From Planctomycetota bacterium (GTDB lineage Bacteria; Planctomycetota; UBA1135; UBA2386), in assembly GCA_028281765.1 (NCBI GenBank), contig JANQJF010000023.1:62001-126000 (forward strand): 64,000 bases of DNA, read 5' to 3'. The position numbers and the translations under genes were made by a program. Each line of letters opens with the position of its first letter. The stretch's first letter is position 1. The notes beneath the pieces were generated by a model. It searched no databases and was not told the origin of the DNA. It was given only the letters and a program-made list of their open reading frames with translations. Positions 58,316 to 64,000 of this stretch are shown one piece after another.

Positions 58316-58683
58316 TGGATTGTCTGGCAGTCGTCGCACTGGCCGAAGAGCATGATCGCGTGACTCGTCACCGTGAATCGTGGGGGGGCGATGTCCTGCA
58401 CGCCGTCGGCACAACCCGGAGCATCGAAGGCGCGATCGCAGCTCGTGCAGAGAAAGTGATGGTGGTGCTCCCGACCCGCGATCCCGTATCGGGTCTGCGC
58501 GCCGGGAAACTCCGTGGGTTCGAGGGTGCCCGACTCGGTCTCGTGCTTCAGGATGCGGTAGATCGTCGCGATGCCGATGCGGACTCCATCACGACGCATC
58601 CGATCCCAGATCTCGGTGGCCGAGACTGGGCCCGGCGACCTGCGGACGACGTCGAGGAGGATCTCTCGCTTGCCGGATGTCAT
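58312..58683 (-). CDS. Fur-family metal-responsive regulator (Zur-like by context)
   Basis: 123 residues. Winged-helix domain with GVRIGIATIYRILK (about 33-46), then HHHH at 73-76 and two structural-zinc pairs, C79-x2-C82 and C116-x2-C119, with His108. Family members sense Fe, Zn, Mn or peroxide, and the fold alone cannot separate these. The neighbourhood (COG0523 GTPase, iota-CA-like gene, Cys-poor FmdB) argues for zinc sensing. Its promoter region carries a Fur-type palindrome, so autoregulation is likely. Confidence 0.88.
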   Translation of the reverse strand: MTSGKREILLDVVRRSPGPVSATEIWDRMRRDGVRIGIATIYRILKHETESGTLEPTEFPGAQTRYGIAGREHHHHFLCTSCDRAFDAPGCADGVQDIAPPRFTVTSHAIMLFGQCDDCQTIQ

Positions 58684-58767
58684 CGATCTTCCGCGGGTTG
58701 CGGCGAAGCCCTTGCAGAGTGGGTGGTTAGGCGCCGTGTGAAGTCGTCGGCTCTACGGCGCCGGGCG

Positions 58768-58794
58768 GATGATAATGGATTCTCACTTATCGTC
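58768..58794. promoter_or_regulatory. Fur/Zur-type operator in the divergent promoter
   Basis: GATGATAA (58768-58775) and TTATCGTC (58787-58794) are reverse complements except at one position, with an 11-base spacer. GATAAT...TTATC is the core of Fur-family boxes, and this AT-rich site stands out in a GC-rich gap. It lies 84 bases from the regulator start and about 88 from the COG0523 GTPase start, so it can control both directions. Confidence 0.65.
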
Positions 58795-58882
58795 AAGCTA
58801 GCGTTCGCGGCCCAAGTCGCCGTGGGGGACGTCTCTGTCCCACGTCCCGAACGTGCGCGATGGCAACCGCAGGAAGCACCCG

Positions 58883-60109
58883 ATGACCCCAGACAGTCGT
58901 TCCACTGATTCCCGTCTCCCCGTCACGGTTCTGTCCGGCTTCCTCGGGGCCGGCAAGACGACGTTGCTCAACCAGGTCTTGAACAACCGGGAAGGTCGTC
59001 GCGTCGCGGTGATCGTCAACGACATGAGCGAGGTCAACATCGACGCCGCGCTCGTGGAGCGCGGTGGTGCGGAGCTCTCGCGAACCGAAGAGAAGCTCGT
59101 CGAAATGTCGAACGGCTGCATCTGCTGCACGCTGCGGGACGACCTACTCGAGGAGGTTTCGCGCCTCGCGCAAGAGGGGAGATTCGACTATCTGCTGATC
59201 GAGTCCACGGGAATCTCGGAGCCGATCCCGGTCGCGCAGACCTTCACCTTCGAAGACGAGAATGGTGTGAGTCTCGCGGACGTGGCGCGTCTCGACACGA
59301 TGGTCACGGTCGTGGATGCCGCGAACTTCCTGCGCGACTACAAGGCGGCCGAGGCGCTGCAAGATCGCGGCGAGTCGCTCGGCGAAGACGATCATCGTAC
59401 GGTCACCGACCTGCTGATCGACCAGATCGAGTTTGCCGATGTCATCCTGCTCAACAAGGTCGACCTCGTCAGCGACGAACAGGCCCACGACGTCGAGGGC
59501 ATCATCCAAGCGCTCAACCCGGGGGCGAAGCTCCTCAAGACGACGCGCTCCCAGGTATCGCTCGGCTCGGTCCTCGACACCGGGTTGTTCGACTACGACA
59601 AGGCATCCGCTTCTGCTGGTTGGATCCGTGAGCTGCTGGGCGAACACACGCCGGAGACCGAGGAGTACGGCATCGCGAGCTTCACGTATCGGACGTCACA
59701 CCCTTTCGATGCGGAGAAGGTTTCGGCGTTCTTCACGGACGCGAGCAACTTCGAGGGCGTGCTTCGATCGAAGGGCTTCTTCTGGGTCGCAGCGGATCAC
59801 CGGGCCGTCTACGAATGGGCGCAAGCCGGCGGCGTGGGGGACGTGAAGCCCGCCGGCATGTGGTGGGCCGCCGTCCCGCGCGACCAGTGGGAGCAACCGG
59901 ACGGACAGCGCCCGGATCAGCAGCCCACCTGGCATGAGCGATACGGCGATCGCTTGCAGCAGCTCGTATTCATCGGTCAGGGTCTGGACGAGGCGACGAT
60001 GCGTGCGCGTCTGGACGCGTGCTTGCTCGACAAGCAGGTCGCCGAAGGCGACAGCGAGAGCTGGGCGAACCTCGAGAATCCGTTCCCGGTCCTGCAGCTG
60101 GCCGAATAG
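58883..60109 (+). CDS. COG0523 (CobW/YciC/ZNG1-type) metallochaperone GTPase
   Basis: 408 residues from ATG 58883, with AGGAAG upstream; an ATG 30 bases earlier is less likely. Walker A GFLGAGKT (19-26), the metal site C79-I-C81-C82 in SNGCICC, ESTG for Walker B, and NKVD for guanine. The C-terminal half is the CobW-C-like domain. Members deliver Zn2+ (or Co2+) to client proteins when zinc is scarce. It is divergent from the Fur-family gene, with the operator between them, and upstream of the iota-CA-like gene. Confidence 0.9.
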   Translation: MTPDSRSTDSRLPVTVLSGFLGAGKTTLLNQVLNNREGRRVAVIVNDMSEVNIDAALVERGGAELSRTEEKLVEMSNGCICCTLRDDLLEEVSRLAQEGRFDYLLIESTGISEPIPVAQTFTFEDENGVSLADVARLDTMVTVVDAANFLRDYKAAEALQDRGESLGEDDHRTVTDLLIDQIEFADVILLNKVDLVSDEQAHDVEGIIQALNPGAKLLKTTRSQVSLGSVLDTGLFDYDKASASAGWIRELLGEHTPETEEYGIASFTYRTSHPFDAEKVSAFFTDASNFEGVLRSKGFFWVAADHRAVYEWAQAGGVGDVKPAGMWWAAVPRDQWEQPDGQRPDQQPTWHERYGDRLQQLVFIGQGLDEATMRARLDACLLDKQVAEGDSESWANLENPFPVLQLAE

Positions 60110-60114
60110 CGCAC

Positions 60115-60133
60115 GCCGCTCGGCGAGAGCGGC
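60115..60133 (+). terminator. GC-rich hairpin between the GTPase and the iota-CA-like gene
   Basis: GCCGCTC (60115-60121) pairs perfectly with GAGCGGC (60127-60133) around GGCGA, starting five bases after the GTPase stop. It is followed by GATCGTTT rather than a clear U-tract, so it may attenuate or stabilise transcript ends instead of terminating fully. Confidence 0.35.
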
Positions 60134-60163
60134 GATCGTTTCGAGACAACCGGAGGAAGTCGA

Positions 60164-60616
60164 ATGACGACGTTTCAGAAGATGACGAAGGCCGAAGTCG
60201 TGGCGGCGCAGCGGGCGTGGGCCAAGGCCGTGATCGATCAAGACCTGGAGACCCTGCTCGGGCTGTACGACTTCGGGTCGCCCGACGAGCCGCTCCTGTT
60301 CAAGCCGACGCTGGCGGATGTCATCCGTCTGGACGAGGCAGGGGCGCGTTCCTACTTCGTCGGCGGCGACCCGGCCTATCCGCATGATGGCGGGTTCTTG
60401 AACCACGGTTGGAAGCACGTGGAGTTCCAGAGCGCGGTCGGTCCGATCCTGAAGGCCGGTGGACTCGGCTACAAGGACATGGGGCACTACACGTTCGTCA
60501 ACGAAAAGGGCGACGCGACGCGAGCCGACTACACGTTCGCCTACCACAAGATCAACGGCAAGGTGCTGATCTCGCTCCATCACTCGTCGCTGACTTGGGC
60601 TCCCCCGGCCACCTAG
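60164..60616 (+). CDS. Iota-class carbonic anhydrase-like protein
   Basis: 150 residues from ATG 60164 with a strong GGAGG (60152-60156). NTF2/SnoaL-like fold of the COG4337 group. Iota-CA hallmarks visible: LLFKPTLA (44-51), SYFVGG (63-68), a DYTFAY strand (122-127) and LISLHHSS ending at residues 139-142. Iota-CAs hydrate CO2 and are reported to use Mn or no metal, so they can replace zinc CAs. There is no signal peptide, so this one is cytosolic. It lies 54 bases after the COG0523 gene and probably in its transcript. The assignment is by motif and context only. Confidence 0.72.
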   Translation: MTTFQKMTKAEVVAAQRAWAKAVIDQDLETLLGLYDFGSPDEPLLFKPTLADVIRLDEAGARSYFVGGDPAYPHDGGFLNHGWKHVEFQSAVGPILKAGGLGYKDMGHYTFVNEKGDATRADYTFAYHKINGKVLISLHHSSLTWAPPAT

Positions 60617-60829
60617 GCCGAGGGGCGCGGTGGGGTGGCAGGGCTCGGCCCCTCCCCGCGCTTCGGTTCGACTGGGTCGACCCCGTTGATACGAACGCGG
60701 TACGCACCGGCGCCGGTCGATTCGTTCGGGCCCGGGCTACGGCTCTATACAATCCTGGGCCCAATCGAGCGGTCATGAGACGCTGAGCGTCGAGCGCCGC
60801 GAATCAGACAGAACGCAGGCAAGGAAACC

Positions 60830-62557
<1,728 letters not shown>

Positions 62558-62594
62558 GGGTGCGGCAGGCGGGCGTCCGCGAACATCTCGATTC

Positions 62595-63842
62595 ATGATG
62601 CCACGACGAATCTCGCAGGGGCTCCTGCTGGGCGGTGCGGTCACCGCCATGGGATTCACCGTGGAGTCCGGAAGCGGTGGGGCCGCCGAGAGCGCCGGGG
62701 CCCACGTGCCGCCTCCCGTCAGCCTCCACTACGAGCTCGACGCGGAGGCGCTGCGTCTCACCGTCAACGTCCAAGAACCCGTCTACGAGACTTGGTTTCC
62801 GAGCGTCGCTTCGATCATCCCGGAGTTGAACGAAGAGGCATACGCGCGCGAGCTCGAACAGGCGCGGACGTTGATTGCGGACAGAGCTCCCATTCGGATC
62901 GACGGCGTCGCGGTGTTACCGCGTGTCGTCGGGATCGAATTCTTGGAGCAGCTGGTCGAGAACGACTACCTCAACTACGTCGTGATCGAAGTGGCATACG
63001 GGATGAAGAGCGTCCCGAAGTCGATCCAGCTGCAGTGGGACGAGTTCCGGACCGAGGATCCGAGCTGGCCGCTGACCGAGGTGGACGCGACTTTCGAGTA
63101 CGAGGTCGACCTCCAGATCTTCCAGTTCACGCCGGAAGGTCCCCGACTCGAGTGGCAGAAGCCCGACATCCCGCCGGTTCCGAAGCCGTCGGACCTGCAG
63201 GTCAAGGCCGTGCCCGAACAGCAGGTGGCCTGGGCTTCGCTGTCGGCGATCCTCCTGGGAGTCGTCCTGAGCGTCGTCGCCTTGCGCGGCGCATGGAATC
63301 CGCGCCGGAGTTGGCCTTTGGCCGTCGCCGCGTTCGTGGCCGCCGTGCCGCTGAGCATGGTGCCACCGGTCCTCTGGCGACCGCCGTGGCAGGCGGCGTT
63401 CGAGATGCCCGACGAATCGGACGCGCGCTATGTCTTCGAGGCTCTGCATCTGAACGTGTACCGCGCCTTCGACTACGAGACGGAGAGTGATGTCTACGAC
63501 GCGCTCGCCCAGAGCGTCGAAGCGGGACTTCTGGACCAGGTGTACGACGAGGTCTACCGCGGCCTCATCATCAAGGAAGAGGGCGATCTCCTGAGTCGGG
63601 TGCGCGGCGTCGAGATGATCGAGAGTCAGGTCACGATTCCGGATCCCGCCGACGAGCCTCGGTTCGACGTCGCCTGCCGGTGGCGCGTGAAGGGCAGCGT
63701 CGAGCACTGGGGTCATCGTCACCTCCGCACCAACGAGTACCGCGCTCGCTACACGGTTCGAGGCGAGGACTCTCGCTGGCGACTGGCGTCGGTGCAGGTG
63801 ACCGATCTGGGGCGTGTCGATGACCCGGAAGGTCCGCAGTGA
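62595..63842 (+). CDS. Membrane protein of unknown function upstream of an ABC ATPase
   Basis: 415 residues. Hydrophobic N-terminus (about 6-22), a ~190-residue extracytoplasmic beta-rich domain, two helices (about 215-260) and a second large soluble domain to the C-terminus. No family is recognised. It lies 38 bases after the peptidase and 30 before an ABC ATPase gene on the same strand, so a link to that transporter is possible. Confidence 0.65.
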   Translation: MMPRRISQGLLLGGAVTAMGFTVESGSGGAAESAGAHVPPPVSLHYELDAEALRLTVNVQEPVYETWFPSVASIIPELNEEAYARELEQARTLIADRAPIRIDGVAVLPRVVGIEFLEQLVENDYLNYVVIEVAYGMKSVPKSIQLQWDEFRTEDPSWPLTEVDATFEYEVDLQIFQFTPEGPRLEWQKPDIPPVPKPSDLQVKAVPEQQVAWASLSAILLGVVLSVVALRGAWNPRRSWPLAVAAFVAAVPLSMVPPVLWRPPWQAAFEMPDESDARYVFEALHLNVYRAFDYETESDVYDALAQSVEAGLLDQVYDEVYRGLIIKEEGDLLSRVRGVEMIESQVTIPDPADEPRFDVACRWRVKGSVEHWGHRHLRTNEYRARYTVRGEDSRWRLASVQVTDLGRVDDPEGPQ

Positions 63843-63872
63843 ACCCGAATCCGCGGCACGATCCGATGAACG

Positions 63873-64000
63873 ATGCGGACTAGCGTCTCCGTCCACGATC
63901 TCGCGTTCCGCTACCAGTCCGGGAGTTACGAGCTCGAGGTCCCACGCTTCGAGGTGGCCGAGCGCGAGCGGGTCGCGTTGATCGGACCGAGCGGTGTCGG
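63873..64000 (+). CDS. ABC transporter ATPase (3' truncated by window edge)
   Basis: Only the first 42 codons are inside the window. They read as the start of an ABC ATPase: VSVHDLAFRYQSG, then RVALIGPSGVG, which is the Walker A region cut before its Lys. Not enough remains to name the transporter class. Confidence 0.7.
   Translation, partial: MRTSVSVHDLAFRYQSGSYELEVPRFEVAERERVALIGPSGV

Overview
The window is GC-rich, about two thirds G+C. It has densely packed operons with many ATGA or GTGA stop/start overlaps. Several traits point to Planctomycetota: two receptor-type Ser/Thr kinases with TPR tails, one beside an ECF sigma factor; large exported FG-GAP, NHL and PD40 propeller proteins; and a type I sulfatase. 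This placement is inferred from gene families, not from a marker gene.

Layout. 1-11.4 kb: the end of an FAD oxidoreductase, two exported propeller proteins, two kinases and an ECF sigma factor. 11.6-31.1 kb: a hydrogenase island. On the minus strand (20.15 to 11.6 kb) lies an operon for a cytosolic, oxygen-tolerant group 1h [NiFe] hydrogenase: DUF1641, hypA, hhyS, hhyL, endopeptidase, a small unknown, a TPR protein, a Rieske/NifU protein, an NHL protein and a nickel transporter. Divergently, on the plus strand, lies hypBFCDE. On the minus strand from 31.1 kb lies a group 3b NAD(P)-linked hydrogenase operon: hydB, a cyclic-nucleotide-binding protein, hydG, hydD, hydA and its own endopeptidase. 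One hyp set probably matures both enzymes, while each has its own protease. The expected biology is oxidation of trace H2 (1h) and NAD(P)H/H2 redox balancing (3b).

31.2-46.2 kb: a Tat-lipoprotein of questin-oxidase type, a MacAB-like ABC exporter, a sulfatase, an OPT transporter with a small membrane partner, an FAD oxidoreductase operon with two unknown membrane proteins, and a membrane-fused spermidine-synthase-like protein. 46.2-53.8 kb: a siderophore/heme/B12-type ABC importer and three exported or anchored proteins. 54.0-57.6 kb: an ABC-2 exporter with two DUF3526-like permeases.

57.7-60.6 kb: what I read as a zinc-economy module. It has a Fur/Zur-type regulator, an AT-rich Fur-type palindrome, a COG0523 metallochaperone GTPase, a protein matching iota-carbonic anhydrase (a CA class that does not need zinc) and an FmdB-like protein that has lost its zinc-ribbon cysteines. 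60.8-64.0 kb: an exported M28 peptidase with a PDZ domain, an unknown membrane protein and the start of an ABC ATPase cut by the window edge. I saw no rRNA, tRNA, CRISPR array or insertion sequence. No gene-free gap exceeds 300 bases.
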